NCBI RefSeq assembly: GCF_001039355.2
Contig: NW_019775499.1
Location: forward strand, 175,481-239,480
DNA from: Lingula anatina
Taxonomy: Eukaryota > Brachiopoda > Lingulata > Lingulida > Lingulidae
Direction: 5' to 3'
DNA: 64,000 nucleotides
Part shown: positions 20,774-34,500 of the stretch, piece after piece
Layout of the letters: every line of letters begins with the position of its first letter
Numbering within the stretch: the stretch's first letter is position 1
Notes under the pieces: model-generated
Seen by the model: only the letters and a program-made list of their open reading frames with translations
What the model was told of the DNA's origin: nothing
Database searches by the model: none
Program-made: the position numbers and the translations under genes

Positions 20774-23700
20774 CTATGTTTATAGGCCTACTAGTAGACA
20801 TATTCATGATTAAATGCTATTTAAAGAATTGAATAAACAGGAAAATGGCTTCACATGCCTTTACGAAGATTTATACCCATCATGTAAAAAAGTGAACGTG
20901 TATGGGCTGCTATCGGGAGTTTGGAAACTTTTCTTACAGGTACAGGTAATGATTACTCAGTTTGATAGCTTCACATGCTGGCTCTCTTCCCTGTGACTTG
21001 CGAGGCTTCACCCGACCACGTGACCACGTATGTCATTCATTTCAGGACCTAGCGAAAGGATACATTTGTAAAACTCGATATTTACAAAATGAACTTTTAA
21101 TTTGTATATTTTGATAAAGAAATCATTAGTAAGCATATTTTTGCGGGATATGATCCGCTCAATCAATTCTCATGGTCTGTCGGGGTTAATGTAAGATGTA
21201 TCAAATTTGGGATTAAACCATTTTCGTGATTTCAAACTTGTGGATGTAACTGCTATTTATAAAATAAGTTAAGTGGACATTTAAAACATGATTAATCATT
21301 CTTTGTAAATAACGCCTCGAAACTGTTCACATTTGCTATGTTTAAAGATGTACACAAAGTTTAAGCGAAATTCACAAACAATTGCTGAAAGGAGTACCAA
21401 CCTTTTAAGCAAAATTGTATTATATTCACAGTATGCTAATTCAGTTTGAACTTCAAAAACTGTAAGCAGCTTCGGGACTTCTTTCAATGATTCGATGAAC
21501 ATATACGCGCGCGCGTTTGCGTGTATACTGTATTGTATTCCATTTTAGGGTCACAGATGCCCTCTATCGATTCTTTAACGAGAACATTCGGCAATGGACT
21601 GCAGCCAAGTCTGCTAATATTAGTCTTTACATTCATAGGTCACAAGTTGGACACATATTTTTAAACAAGTCTTACATACACTTCTGCTATTTCACTTGAT
21701 ACACTAGAAAGCACAAACTACTTAATTTTCTTGGGGATTTCTTTAAAACGTTACTCACTTTTTTAACATCTGACGCTTGGCAGACACAACGTAAGGTAAT
21801 AAATAACATGCTTGTCTACTTAGCTGCTTTACACAAGTGCATTCCTATTGAGATTGAAATGCATTTCGTTCGACCCAGTTTACACAAAATGAGCTGGAGA
21901 AGCGAACCAAAAAATAAAGAAACAAGCATTACAGTAGTTTCATAATGTATAGAAATATGACTTTTTTTGCAGTTTCACGGAAGATATAGTTTAAAGGTTT
22001 TCAGTCGTTTCAGAGGTTTTGCTTTGCAAAAGCGTTTAGATTAGTTTTAGCACTACAGTCTAATGCAACAAAAGAAACTGATTATGCCTGACTAAGAGAC
22101 TTAAAAGCCACCCACAGAATATAACTGATGGCTCTAGTCTCATATATTGATATTGCATCATCACTGATTCCTGGAACTCAAGCTTGTATTAGCTAGGGTC
22201 TTTTGGAGGCCCAGATCTTTACTTATATGTTAATAAGGAAAAACTAAGGGTACATGAAGTTTTTCACTGTTCTTAAAATATTCTTTGCACGTTTGTGCAG
22301 AGTACAAAATATACAGGGAAAAAGTAGATATCGGTAAGTGTCATTGGCAAATTTAGCACTCGTTTTAAGTATCGAATAACGTGTTGAATCCAGGCACTTC
22401 GACACTAATGAATCATAAACGTAATGTATAAGGGTACAGCATTCCCAATGTAGCCCCCGTTGTGCAAATGAAAGGAAAGGTAATTCTGGTGCCTTTTCAG
22501 TGAAAATCGCTACCATGCAGCCATATGATCAAGTAGGAAATGTGGCGCTTATTGACGAAAAAAAGAAACAAATATTACCATGTTTCGTCAACTTATGTAG
22601 ATTGGCCGTATCTTGAGAAGGTTAAGAATTAAAACAATTGTGTCCATTATTATTACCCTTTTTTATGTATGAAATGCCAGTTATTTACCGTATATTTCTA
22701 AATTTACTCCCCGAACTTAAAAGAAACTTGACATATAGAAAAAATTGACAGTTTTTAAATTTATTAAAATAAATTCTAAAACCTCACTTTGACTCGCCGA
22801 AAGCATAATTAGAGCATGTGATGTAAAGATCGCGAACAGCAAGGCCCAGGGCGCGTCCTGTAATAAGGCTATAAACCATCTAAATCTAGGCACCTAACCT
22901 CCCCACGCGTGAAATATGTGCAATACTTTAACACGTATTTCATGCAAGTTAACAAATGTGCAGGCCCTGCTAAGTAAAGTTCCCTGTAGGCACTAACAGA
23001 AAATATTCAGTGCAAATCCATATCTTTTGATTCTTAGCTATTAGGCCATGTGAACGTAACTGCATGAAGGTAGAATGACCGCAATGGGGTCTATTTTAGA
23101 AATCGGGCATACTGGTACATACGTACATGTACACAGGCAGAGAAGCAGACAGACAGACTACTAGCATATAGACAGACAAACAGAGGGCTTGGGATACAAG
23201 GAGGCAGATGGAAATTACGCGTTCTATTTGTCCTTAAGATATTCGGTGACCTAGTAAAACTGCTTTCGTGAGAAAACGATGGACACCTGCATAGAGCCAC
23301 GTCATCGCTCCAAGCGCATACTTGCAAGTAGGCCGAGTGAGTTGAAGTTTTTAGCTACGGCTTTGGTGTATTTTTCACTGAATGCAAAGATGATAACATT
23401 ATGAATAATCAATCGAGCACTTTCGGTGTTTGTCGTAAAACACCTCTCTTCGCGTGCTCATCCAGAAGCAAAAATGGTTCTCCTGTCAAAGCCGTTTGCT
23501 ATTGTTGTAATACAAACAGCGCCTGTGCTGGTTGTAAGAGCTCTAACGGCGATCGATAACTGCACAGACAGTTTGGAGTCGCGCAGAACCAGTTGGAAGT
23601 AAGCGGTTAGATTTAATTAATTTATCCAGCGATCAATTCACGATATTCATTGCCTATTGTTCTGTGAAGAGGAACGGTATAGACATCAGCTGAGAACGGT

Positions 23701-24067
23701 TGGCTTCTCTGGAACCTCGACGTGCTGGGCTGCGAGGCTCTTGTGAAGTTTTGTGACTGGTAAGCCCCTGATAACGATCTGTGCCAGACAAAGCTCGCGT
23801 ACCAATAACATGCAAAATATTGGATATCGCATTGGTCACCATGGCAACGCTGCCTATGATTGCCTCAATATTTAGATCACGTTCCTAGTGTACAACGTAA
23901 AACAAAAGAAAGGGTAGGATCTGGATGCACTGAACACCACAAAAACAACGCCGAGGTACTAGCCGAGATCAAGATGCGGCGATGACTAACAGTACACGGA
24001 GTATTGACCAGAATATAGAGAACTGCCTATGGGTAGACATCATCGTCAAATTTCCTGGACCCACCGT

Positions 24068-24076
24068 TATAAAATA
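24068..24076 (+). promoter_or_regulatory. Candidate TATA box of the alpha-arrestin gene
   Basis: TATAAAATA sits 74-82 bases before a perfect splice donor (24149|24150), and about 30 bases before a plausible start site near 24098-24118, where an initiator-like TTCAGTG occurs. DNA just upstream has more CpG than the local average. No transcript evidence is available. Confidence 0.35.
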
Positions 24077-24097
24077 ATCACCGGACTGAAGGTCCAA

Positions 24098-24149
24098 TTT
24101 TCGAGGAGAACTAATTCAGTGCCATTACAGACAGTCTGTGTGTTTGCAG
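24098..24149 (+). other. Candidate non-coding first exon of the alpha-arrestin gene
   Basis: It ends TTTGCAG|GTGAGTC, a textbook donor. It has no ATG-led frame into the arrestin exon. Splicing to the acceptor at 31413|31414 would create a 7.3 kb leader intron. The 5' limit is assumed from the TATA position. Confidence 0.3.
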
Positions 24150-25801
24150 GTGAGTCATAAGCTGTATTTAAGTAAACAGCATTATCACAGCGATGCGGGT
24201 TTGTACGTCCATGTATATCTACTGTTTCCATCTAAGCCACTCTGAATGTATGATATGCATAAGATGCCATGAAGGAACGTTTGATTGAGATTGGTTTTCC
24301 TTTTGGTGAAGCATTGCCTAGAAGCCATTTCGTGAAAGGATAAGAGATAAGAAAACATCGATTAGGCACCGTTTGGATGAATAAGTTAAGACTATTATAA
24401 GAGCAACTTTGATATGGTGAAGGCGACACGGTCGTGGAATGACTGATGCTAATGAACCACTATGTCATCTGTGACAGTTATCTATATGGTCACGCAGGCG
24501 ATGCATTTGTTAGATTTGCACAATCTTTAGAAATTGATTGACCTTAGGGACAGTCACTGCTATGATTTTAAAGGTTGTGCAACAAATCAGCAAACATCTA
24601 GAATGTGGGAAAACCATTGCCAGTCTTGAACGTTTAAGCGTTGCTCTCGGCTTTTTTTCTTCACGTAGATTTTTAACGCGCCTCCTTTCAACTTTTATCA
24701 CTAAATCCATTTTCAAGTGCTCTATTTGGGTCATTTCAAAAATATAAAATGATGATAATAAATAGCACTAAGAAAAAATATATATACATTTAAGATCATC
24801 ATTCGTTTGATTTAGTCTCAGGGGGAAATCATCTACTTAACTTTTTATTTCCGTTTATTTCTTTTTATATTATTTTTTTCTCCCTTTTCTTTTTTAAATT
24901 GCTGGCGTGATTTCAAAACGTACCGAAGGGCCCTTTTCATTTTAAAGACTTGTTTAAATAACACCTATAGACACCCTTACTTCTTCAAAACATAACGGTA
25001 GGGCGTTGATCACTCTTCTTACAAGAGGTGAATAGAAACATTCCAGTATTGGGGGTGGGGCATATTAGATATGCAAGTGGACAGTGGTAACCAACTTACA
25101 CATTTTATTTTCTTGACAGTATTCTCTCATAGTTAAGTCTTAACTTTATGAATCCCAGGTTTGTCATCCATTCTCTCCTGCACGTTGGGTGCATTATACA
25201 TAGAGATCTGCACTCACGCATATGTGCACGAGTTAGCATCAGCAATTGCATGGAAGAGTGCTGTTAGTGTAAAATCGCATTGCTAAACATGCAACTATTT
25301 ACCTGAGTTCTGAGAGAGAAGTGGCAGACAACCAGGATGACGCTGAATCATTAAGGAGTTAAAAATGCCTCATGCTCTTTGAAAAATTGTCATTTTTTTC
25401 GACGGCTTTGAAATATCAACGGATGTTTTCATCTGACCAAAATGACCTAGTATCCATCATAAAATGAGGTCAATCAGAATGGTATCCTTTCTTAATTAAG
25501 ATATTTGTGCTTAAGCTGCTTCCTATCTGGCAGTAAAATATCCTCAGTAAAACGCTATTTAAGCCAAAAATTCAGTTTACCTGCAATCAAAATACACAAA
25601 GCGAGGTTTGTGTCTGTGGCAAATAAAACTATAAAAGGAAAAGTATAGGTAGACGATTAAAATGAAACTTTACAAATGATACTATTTTGTACAACACGTA
25701 TTTAGAATACAAGGAAGGACTTGACAGGTATACAGAGTAAAGATAGAAATAATTCACGTGTGCTTATACGAATAGAAACATACATGCGAACACCCACCCA
25801 C

Positions 25802-25805
<4 letters not shown>

Positions 25806-25865
<60 letters not shown>
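25806..25865. repeat. Compound (CT)n(CA)n microsatellite
   Basis: CT units to 25832 pass directly into CA units to 25865. Confidence 0.95.
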
Positions 25866-25867
<2 letters not shown>

Positions 25868-25989
25868 CCCGTTGCTACTTTCCCTTAAGATTATATACCC
25901 TGTTAGCTAAAATCAGGTTTAAAAAGATATATATCAAAGGAGTTGTTATGATTTTATCACATAATGTTAATGGGCATTATTTGTCTTCA

Positions 25990-26025
25990 GATGACGTCAT
26001 ATTAGCGGATGACGTCATATTAGCG
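25990..26025. promoter_or_regulatory. Tandem duplicated CRE palindromes
   Basis: The 18-base unit GATGACGTCATATTAGCG occurs twice in perfect tandem. Each unit contains the full cAMP-response/CREB-ATF palindrome TGACGTCA (25992-25999 and 26010-26017). It lies 1.8 kb downstream of the candidate alpha-arrestin first exon. Confidence 0.5.
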
Positions 26026-28552
26026 GTTTTAGAGTGAAAGTCCTATTTTCGGTTTCTTGATGTTCTCTACTACCTGGCCACTGGGCATGTAACAGAAACT
26101 TTTCAGTGGCAAATAGGAGTTGTACATGAATGCTATAGTACGGTGCGATTGATTTTCATAAAATCATTCTGTGCAGATTTCTGAGAGTCTATCAATAATT
26201 ACTTTAAATTGCACTAGTTTTCAATAGACCTTTGTAAACAAGACTGCCTAACACCGGTTTAAAAGATGTTATCAAAAACCCGTGGCACCGGGTCTTTTTT
26301 CCACGATTTTGTCAATAACTAAACCAATTCAGGCGATTTTATTGGCAGTGGTTAGACAGTTATCCCCCAAACCGATTGTTATCTACACTTAATTAGGATT
26401 ATTGAATTATAGTCCAAAAACACTTCCAGGTACTTCAACAAGTAAAAATGATACCAGAGCACAATAACAGCCTTACCTGTCATCGATATGTTGATTAGCA
26501 TAGTTTCTTAGTATGTGTCAGATATGATTGAGTGATACATAAATAAGAACGTGAAAGAAAAAAACTCAAATTAGGTTATGTTTTGATATATTTCAAGCTA
26601 CATAACCTTAATGGATTCTGTTCTGCATTTCTGTATCCACAGTGATACTCTTCTTAACGTCTTGTTTTTCATGTTTCTCGTGGAAACAAGGGGGATCTTA
26701 ACAAAACATATTATTTTCAATGTGTGTTTCGAATGTTTCTTAGCACTCAGTGGACGTTATCAACATAATTAGTACCATGTGCAGGCGCCTTGCCAACCAC
26801 AAATTACTTCCCAGCTGCCCAGGACAGCTCCTTCTTCATATCAAGGAATTATAGCTAGACTTTCCTTGGTCACGTGTAGTTGCCAGATGTTTCAAGCAGT
26901 CCCTCTCTCCTTTACCTCCTTGAGTCATTTGAGATTGAAATCATTTGAGATTGAAACGGTGCTTCGATGTAATGTGTTACTTGTATCCATTTGCACATAG
27001 ATTTATACATTTGTTGAAAGCGTTACCACTGCCGAGGACCAACGAACAATTGTTTTAGCGGTTTGAATATTTACACAGTAAGAAAAGCAATAGAAAAGAT
27101 TGCATATGTATCATGATAGTTTGCATTTAGGCTAATCCCTTTGTTCTCACATCAATAACGACCGGGCTTCAGCTTTCAACACGATAATGACTCAGTCGAG
27201 TGATGAAAATCGTATCTCAACACAAAATTATTCAGGAAACGACTTGTAAATGGCCCCTTGCCTCCTCCATAACCAAAGGATGATCCGCCTTATTTACGGG
27301 TGTCTGGGTTTTTTTAAGGGAAGGGGGGGGGACAAATCAGGTCACGTGCACGGTGAATAAAAAACAGAGACAGAGTATGTCTTTGGTAAAGTAATGTATA
27401 GTATAACTTTTTAGATAAAAATTCATTTAAACAATCCAAAATTGATCAAGGAAATTGATATTATACATGTATAAGATTACCCTTTTCCTCAGAAATTTTC
27501 GGATTTGCAGTTCTAAAGCCTTCATCAGCCAATATCATAATGATGATGTTCATTTTGTATTGATACATATTATTATGCATCCTTTTAGGGACCCATAATT
27601 ATATTTCTTTCATTCTTATTCAACGGCGCCTTGCGTTGCAGTCTGATTTTTTGAAAAGCAGGTGTGCAAAACGGAAACGGAATAGAACTGAAAAGGCAGG
27701 TCTTGTGCAGTAGGCTCTCATACGAAATAACGTTAACCAAACTACATATCATATTGTGAAATGTGGAAGGGATCGACAAGTCATTTTTTGGTCAAAATCT
27801 TACTAGCGACTTGTAAAACCAGATATTTGTCCATCCTTCTACTTGTATACTGTTTCTAGAATCCTGTATTGATATTTCACGAGTCCCTGGATTTTGTCCT
27901 GATTATTTAATAACCACCGCGAATCCCAACTCATTATACGTAGCTCTAGTAGACTGCTAGTAATTCTGTAATTTACTGCACGAAAACGGCTTTTAATCAA
28001 GGAACTCGTTTCAGCTTAACGGATTAATGGCGTCGTAAATTTCTATAATCTAGTGAGACTTTTTTTGTAAATTGGTTTTTGGTTAACTGAGTTGGGTTGG
28101 CTGAACCACGTTATCGGTCCCTGATCACACGGTCACATGCCCTCATGTTTTGCAACAAGAATCGGGCTGTCGACATGTGTTTTAGATCCATGAAGTGGCC
28201 GTGTCATACCGATAGAAGACGACACATTGGTTAATAAATGCATTGTGCGTATACGTTTATTGTAACTGTTACATCTGTTCAGTGGGATATGATGAACATT
28301 TACTAAATGGAGTGGATACAGTGAATACAACATAAATACTATTGTTGTTCAGGGAATATAAGCTGGTGAACACGAAACTGATAGAACTATCATCTGTCTG
28401 TTCAGCTCTGCTGTTGCTTGGGTAGAACATGCCAATCAGGCCAACAGGATGTCATATCTATCATTTTAATATGCAACAAGGAATGGCTTTGAAAGAGATG
28501 CAAGGGAGAGAAGAGAGAAAGAGTGAAAGAGTAGGCAGAGCGTGGGTAGAGC

Positions 28553-28584
<32 letters not shown>

Positions 28585-30157
28585 CGAAGAACGTATCAAA
28601 AATTTATAAAGGAAATACCATCAGCGGAAAAATGAAACATCTCTGTGAGACCATTGTCTGATTCCTGAGTCCCAAAATCGTTATACAACGGCGCCCTACG
28701 TGAAAAATGCATGTACTTTTTCCATGCAATTCTCCAGCGGCAAAGGTTCTCGATGGTATCCTCATATTTCTGCCCTCCCGAGTACCTGTGAGTCCTGTGG
28801 ACCAAGGAGCTAACGATTGGCCAGTCTGTGAACTCGCTATGGCCGGTCCCGTTACACTCGATCTTGGACCCATTACAACATTCAATTTCTCAGTTTTATG
28901 TTCCAGTATTGTACGTTGCAGGTCTGGAGTTCAAATCCGAATCCTCATGATGCACAAATAATCACCCGGCCCCCAACTAATTTCATTCCCAACGATAACA
29001 TCTTATTAGTTTATTATGTGCAACTCTGGTGCACATGGTACATTTACATGTACGTCCATGCATTTGTACTTTAGCCTACGAGCCCCCCGAGAGTAATGGA
29101 TTAGTACACTAATTTGCATTCGCATTTTCGTATCCATGAGGAGTTTATATTAAAAATTATGTACAGTGAGCGCTGTTAGTCTCCAGATCTAAACTTCTTT
29201 GTGAAACCATCAAATCAACCTTCACACAAAATTGCATTCGTCCTTTTTTCTTAAACTCTGAGAATTAAAGGGAAATAAGCTCGAACTATCATTCCCTCCA
29301 ACCGTGGACCTGAAATTTAGCACGATGGAATATGTTAGTTTGATTTATTTGACGGAATGGAAGTCGCACAGCGCATAAAGTACTGTACATCCGCTGCGCT
29401 GAATAACTGTTATTTTTCATTTTCTGTGCCAAACATCATTAACAACCCCCTGAAAAATTTAGGTATTTTTGGTTTACGGACTCATTCCTTGAGTAAGCTA
29501 ACTTGGTTTTCGAAGAAGCTAGACAGCCTACTACTTGTAGCTCAAAAGTGTTAAAAGCGATTTTGCCAAATGCTAACATCCACCTGGAACCCGTACCTTT
29601 TTAAGTGGGTATAAGAAGGGGAATACACTTGCCAATTATAACTACATGTTATGTGTTGATTTCCAATATGAACAGTTATTCTATTCATCCAGTGTCATTT
29701 TAGATTTCAATATACACGTACCGGGGTAGGAGAGATGTACAGAACATTGATGATGTTACAGTATCGCTCAGACCGCCCTTTCCTGGCTTCAAGACGATCC
29801 ATTTCTAGCAAGGACCGTGCACTTGTCGGGTCAAAGGCCGAAACTCGTGCAGCGACAGGAATGTACAATCTGAAAGTCTAGTTGGTAGACAATGATATAT
29901 AGAACCGCATGCGTGGTGAGTGCGCTTGATTGCACATCCCGCCATAGATCTCTTACGGTCTGATCAAACCTTGAATGTTTTATTCCACAAATCCAGAAAT
30001 TAAATCGGATGAATCAGCTGATTTTCCAGGGACTTGAATGTCTTGGGGGCGGAGGCAACTGGGAAACACTCTGTGCGGAGAGTGAGGAGACACCATTGCG
30101 CTTCCGATACTTAGATATCCGGAGTATCAACCCGGTCTCCTGATGACGAAAGTTTGT

Positions 30158-30345
30158 TCGATATCCAGAATGAAGTAATCCTTTTGACAACACACCCTCA
30201 GTTCGTTTGATCGTTTGGGAGTTGTCTTTTTACGCCATCTCATGAGTCAGTTCGCTATCCAGTATGAAGAGGACTCGAGTGCCTTTTACCCTCTGGGAGT
30301 TTCTTTTTACCAAATTGGCAGATCAAAATAATCTGTCGTCAGAGA
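30158..30345. repeat. Diverged tandem pair, about 93-bp period, in a GC-richer stretch
   Basis: TTCGATATCCAGAATGAAG at 30158 recurs as TTCGCTATCCAGTATGAAG at about 30250. Similar GGGAGTT and TTTTTAC words follow in both. The surrounding 29.7-30.4 kb is CpG-richer than its flanks and ends near a donor-like CCCAG|GTGAAT at 30451. It could be an alternative leader region of the arrestin gene. Confidence 0.4.
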
Positions 30346-31413
30346 ATCACCTCCTATCTAGGTCCGCTGATCATGTCAGACGGCTTTATCGATAACAGAG
30401 AATAACCAGAAACAGCCTATATTTTGTTTTAATAGCTCTACTGGTACCCAGGTGAATAGCTCACGCAATCATTTTCCTGAAGTTGAGATCGATAGTGTGT
30501 GGCCAGTTTTTGCGATTTTTGAAATTATAAAAAAATTTAACTGTAATTTAATTGTAATTTTTATTTTTAAATTGTAGCGCATTTTGATATAAGAGACAGG
30601 CACCTGCTGCCATCATGGAATACTTAATACAGTGGATAAATAATCACCTTGTCAAAATGCAATATGAGTATAGTTATCATTGCCCTTGTCCTTAATAATT
30701 TGGTTATGTTGTAGGGGTTATTCAGGTTTAACATTATAGTTGGAACAATCCGATATATCCCAAAGCGAGATTTCGGGGCATTTTGAGGAGTTTGGGGTCC
30801 GCTAGAATGGAATACAAAAGAGGGCTGTCCGGCTACGAATAAAACCAGATTTCATCCGTGAAAGTTTTTCTCGTTCCCTTATAAGTTCTGTTGAACTATA
30901 GTTCTGTGTGTCATTTTTGTATTTCTTTCTAGGTCGACATTTCCGTGACACATTGCTTTTAGCTCTTATTACTAAAAAGTCTACCCCACCTTACGTAGAT
31001 TCTTGCGCTTTTTCTAGGTTCGACTAAACATCAAGCAGTGTCGACAGTCTCGTTCAAAGCTTATTTGGATGATTTCCACGTGATAAAAGACCGTTTAAGT
31101 CTAGTCAAACATCTAGAAATGCTTGAGAGGTGTTAATATAAACTTTCGTGTTTATTTTATTCCTGTACTTCGAAAATATGTTTTATTTCTTTGTATTTTC
31201 ATTGGAGCACATTCATTATATTTAATCTTGCTTTAAGATATATTAAACACTTCCTGTTTTTCAATCTGTCTATAACCAACAACAAGATGATATCAAGTGC
31301 GTGCTCCCTTCTTTTCTATGCAGCTGATTGATACGATTATTCTTACGATTAATGAATAAGCATATACAAAATTAAGCGTATGTATAATTATCTTTTTATC
31401 TTTTTCATTTAAG

Positions 31414-31541
31414 GTTTTCTAGATGAGATATGGATTACATACGGAAGTTTGATATTGAATTGGAGAAAGAGCACTACTACGCAGGAGAGACATTAAATGG
31501 ACAAATTGTTGTGGAAAATATTGAGAACATAAGAGTAAGAG
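31414..31541 (+). CDS. Arrestin coding exon 1 (5' leader plus residues 1-37)
   Basis: The acceptor (ttttcatttaag) is at 31413 and the start ATG at 31430-31432. An in-frame TGA lies two codons upstream, so this is the first possible Met. Its context (G at -3, G at +4) is strong. It encodes MDYIRKFDIELEKEHYYAGE and the following strand. It ends in phase 1 at AGAG|GTAAGTC. The leader also carries a short overlapping upstream frame (31423-31452). Confidence 0.9.
31423..31452 (+). promoter_or_regulatory. Overlapping upstream ORF (9 codons plus stop)
   Basis: ATG at 31423 opens MRYGLHTEV then stop. It starts 7 bases before the arrestin ATG, in another frame, and ends inside the coding region. The context is weak (T at -3), so ribosomes would partly skip it. 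If translated, it would reduce arrestin output. Confidence 0.45.
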
Positions 31542-34500
31542 GTAAGTCAAGTTGACCAGAAGCTCATTTTATGTAAAAAATGAAAATACTGAAGGCTAAC
31601 TTTTAAATGGGTGCTAGTATGAATGCGTTGTTGTAGGAGTTTCAATACTCTTGCGCAGAGGTGCATAGTGTTGAACACATAAATGCTTGTTTTTTATTTG
31701 ATATCATCAGGTTTTGATGCCACATAGAATCGGATCGGAGGCACGGCAATCAGCTTACTACATGTACTAGTTCATTTGTTCTTCTGAAAGCTTTCCGTCT
31801 GTACTGCGCCCTGGCTTACAATCGATTTTATCCTTTCACTTCTGAAATCTGTCTGAATGCTAATCTTGAATGCATTGACAAAATATTGTCCAAAAGGTTT
31901 ATTTGTAAATGAGTTTTTTTTTACCATTTACCAGAACGGTTACACATAGTGACTGTCTTATATTTCTTATTTATTTAATTTCACTTCGCACAGCCTAGTG
32001 AAGCCTAAAATTATTATAAATTCTCTGAGGATATAGGAAAAAAATCTTATAGTTAAGTTTACCCTATACATGTAGCTATGAAGAAAGGCAATCCGCTGAG
32101 ATTCAAAAACCCATATAAACTGTAAACTGGATCCAGATATCCCTAGACCATTGTGTTTAGGTAAGCCTTGGACCCGTGTTTAATTAGTCCATTGGTAAGC
32201 AGATAAACTAATATCAGGATATATTCCTTTAGAACGATTTTCCTGTTGATTTCAAAAATGTTTTCTTGAAATACAACGACGTCATCAATTTCCCAGTTTT
32301 GTGAAATTTACTGTTTAGTCTGACTGGGCAACAACGCTTAAACAACACCTGATATCCGAGGTCAAGAATCTGTATTGGAGAAAAAAGGATGTGTTGGTCA
32401 GACGGACTAAAATTCTAGTTCTTTCCCAGGGTAGAGACACACAACAGAGCGTAACTTCGCTGGTAATGCATTTCTCTTTGCGGTCAATAGCTGCCGCGTT
32501 TTTTTTCATCAAAGCCTTCGAGCCCTGACAAGACCAATGCATTTTCACCGGAATCGAATAAGCGAGTCCGCTCCACTTCCCTTAGTTTGGAACCACAAAG
32601 AGCAATGACTCTTATCCGACCACATAACATTCAATAAGTGCAGGGAGAAAAGATATGCGAGACTGGGTTATGGCATAGGAACAGTGTAAGGAAATAAAGA
32701 GCCATATGATAAATAAGTTTACTTTAGTATGCTCCAGTTGGTCCCGAAGCCATCACAGGCAGCGCGTACGCTAGTACCAATGCTGACACCATACAAGGCA
32801 CCCGTACGCGAATGTGAATTGAAAATGCGTGATTTAGTTGCCCAAATTAAGCACTCCATAATTCTACGACAGTTTATGCTTCTAATTATAATTATTTTGT
32901 GGTAAAAATTGCAGTCGAGACTTTTTCCCGGCACGATAGGATGTACCGTGGACACAAAGAATGGCATTGCTTCGCTTATAGTCCTCTCAATATATCGGTC
33001 TATTGAATGCTTGTCTACGCAACGTGAATGCTGATACGAGGTCCGTAGATAAGGTCGAAGACGGTTTTGCGGTGCTTTAGGACACGATCCACACTAAAAG
33101 CTATTAGATGTGTTTTTGTCTGGCCTGACCTGGTGCACCTTCATTGTGGCTTGAAAATATAGGTTGGTTTTCACCTTAAAACTTCTGATGCGAACATTTT
33201 GTCAAATATGGCAGTATTGAATTGGGCTGTCCATCCAGAGCTCCCGGTAGCTCAGCTCATAGTGTTGTGTGCGTTGGGCTTTGGATGATAGCAGCTGCAC
33301 AGCATAACATTTTACGAGCCAGTCGAGAAAGCAAACTTCATATCCATACTCTAGACCGGAAGTCTTTTCAAAACAAGGAGCCTATTCAAGGCTAACGTGT
33401 GTTGATTTTAATATGCACTGTCTATTTCGGATAATGTATGTATTGAATCGGTATGAGCCATGCGGATTTGTTCACTGCGGTTAGAAAAAATCAGACAGTG
33501 TCAGGGGAAGCCCGAAAATAGCCACAAACTATCAGCACGGGTAGTAATTAAGGATGTGGTAATTTAAAGATCTTTTTTGCTTAAAAGCAGCAACTTGCGT
33601 CATAGCTAGTTGTATTACTGTCAAACATTTCTTTGAATGCCATGAACGTTTTTTAGGATTCGTCTTTTTATGGTAGGTATTTCAACTAAAAATATACTGT
33701 TCAAATAGACCGGATTAATTTTCATCGGTTGGCTTGTCGGTTCGATAACCTGCAAGGTGGGGTGTCAAAGGGCAAATAATATGTGAAATTACTTGCCTCT
33801 AATGTCTTTGACAAAGGTTTATATAGTATATGTGAGATCAATTGCCTCAAGTGCTTTTGATTGAAATTTACGAGCAAAGCGAGGAAAGAAAAACTGATAC
33901 GTACTGTTCAATGTTTTTCACCTATCGTTCCCAATGTTTATTTATAAATGCGGATTGATAAATGCAGAAAAGCTCTTCGAACTTCCAATCTACTATTTAT
34001 AATCCAGTGAGCTTTCATTTATAATAAACTACTAGTCCGATTTATTTATTGCCTTATAGTTTTTGAAATATCCTTTTGACGCACACTGCAGACATTGGTT
34101 TAAAAATGCGTATGTATTGATGTTTTTTAATCCTAAGCTGTCTCTAGACTCCTTGATGATGCCTATCTTCCATACTGTCACAGTCTATATCCAGACCATA
34201 ATGTTAGGTTCAAGCAGAATGGGGAGCATCCCGTTACATAACAAGAGAACATATATGACAAGTTGTATGTTCCAATAGGAGGAATGATCGAATTACAATC
34301 CCCTATTCGTAATCTAATGGATTCCATAGGCGAGGAAGCGTTGAGTGGTCGGGGTGTCACAGAACGCAAAATGAAGGACTATAATATTTTTAATGTAGGG
34401 ATGATATATGTATACCCGTGGCAGAGGCCAGGGCATGTTTTTCATAATGGAAACGAGATGAGGCAAGTGCGCACATGGCTGATACAACATTTTTCCAAGA

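Larger units (their letters stand above)
16881..24067. other. Intergenic region between divergent genes
   Basis: No coding exon is recognised. It holds repeat copy B (18530-18615), an inverted-repeat element (about 18785-19064), and a TA/GA microsatellite (20703-20771). From about 23280 a stretch has more CpG than its surroundings, leading to the TATA box at 24068. The longest open frames are short and lack any recognisable family pattern. Confidence 0.55.

Noticed and set aside
28707-28961. tRNA B-box-like GAGTTCAAATCC
   Set aside because: No A box at the proper distance and no cloverleaf; not a tRNA gene.
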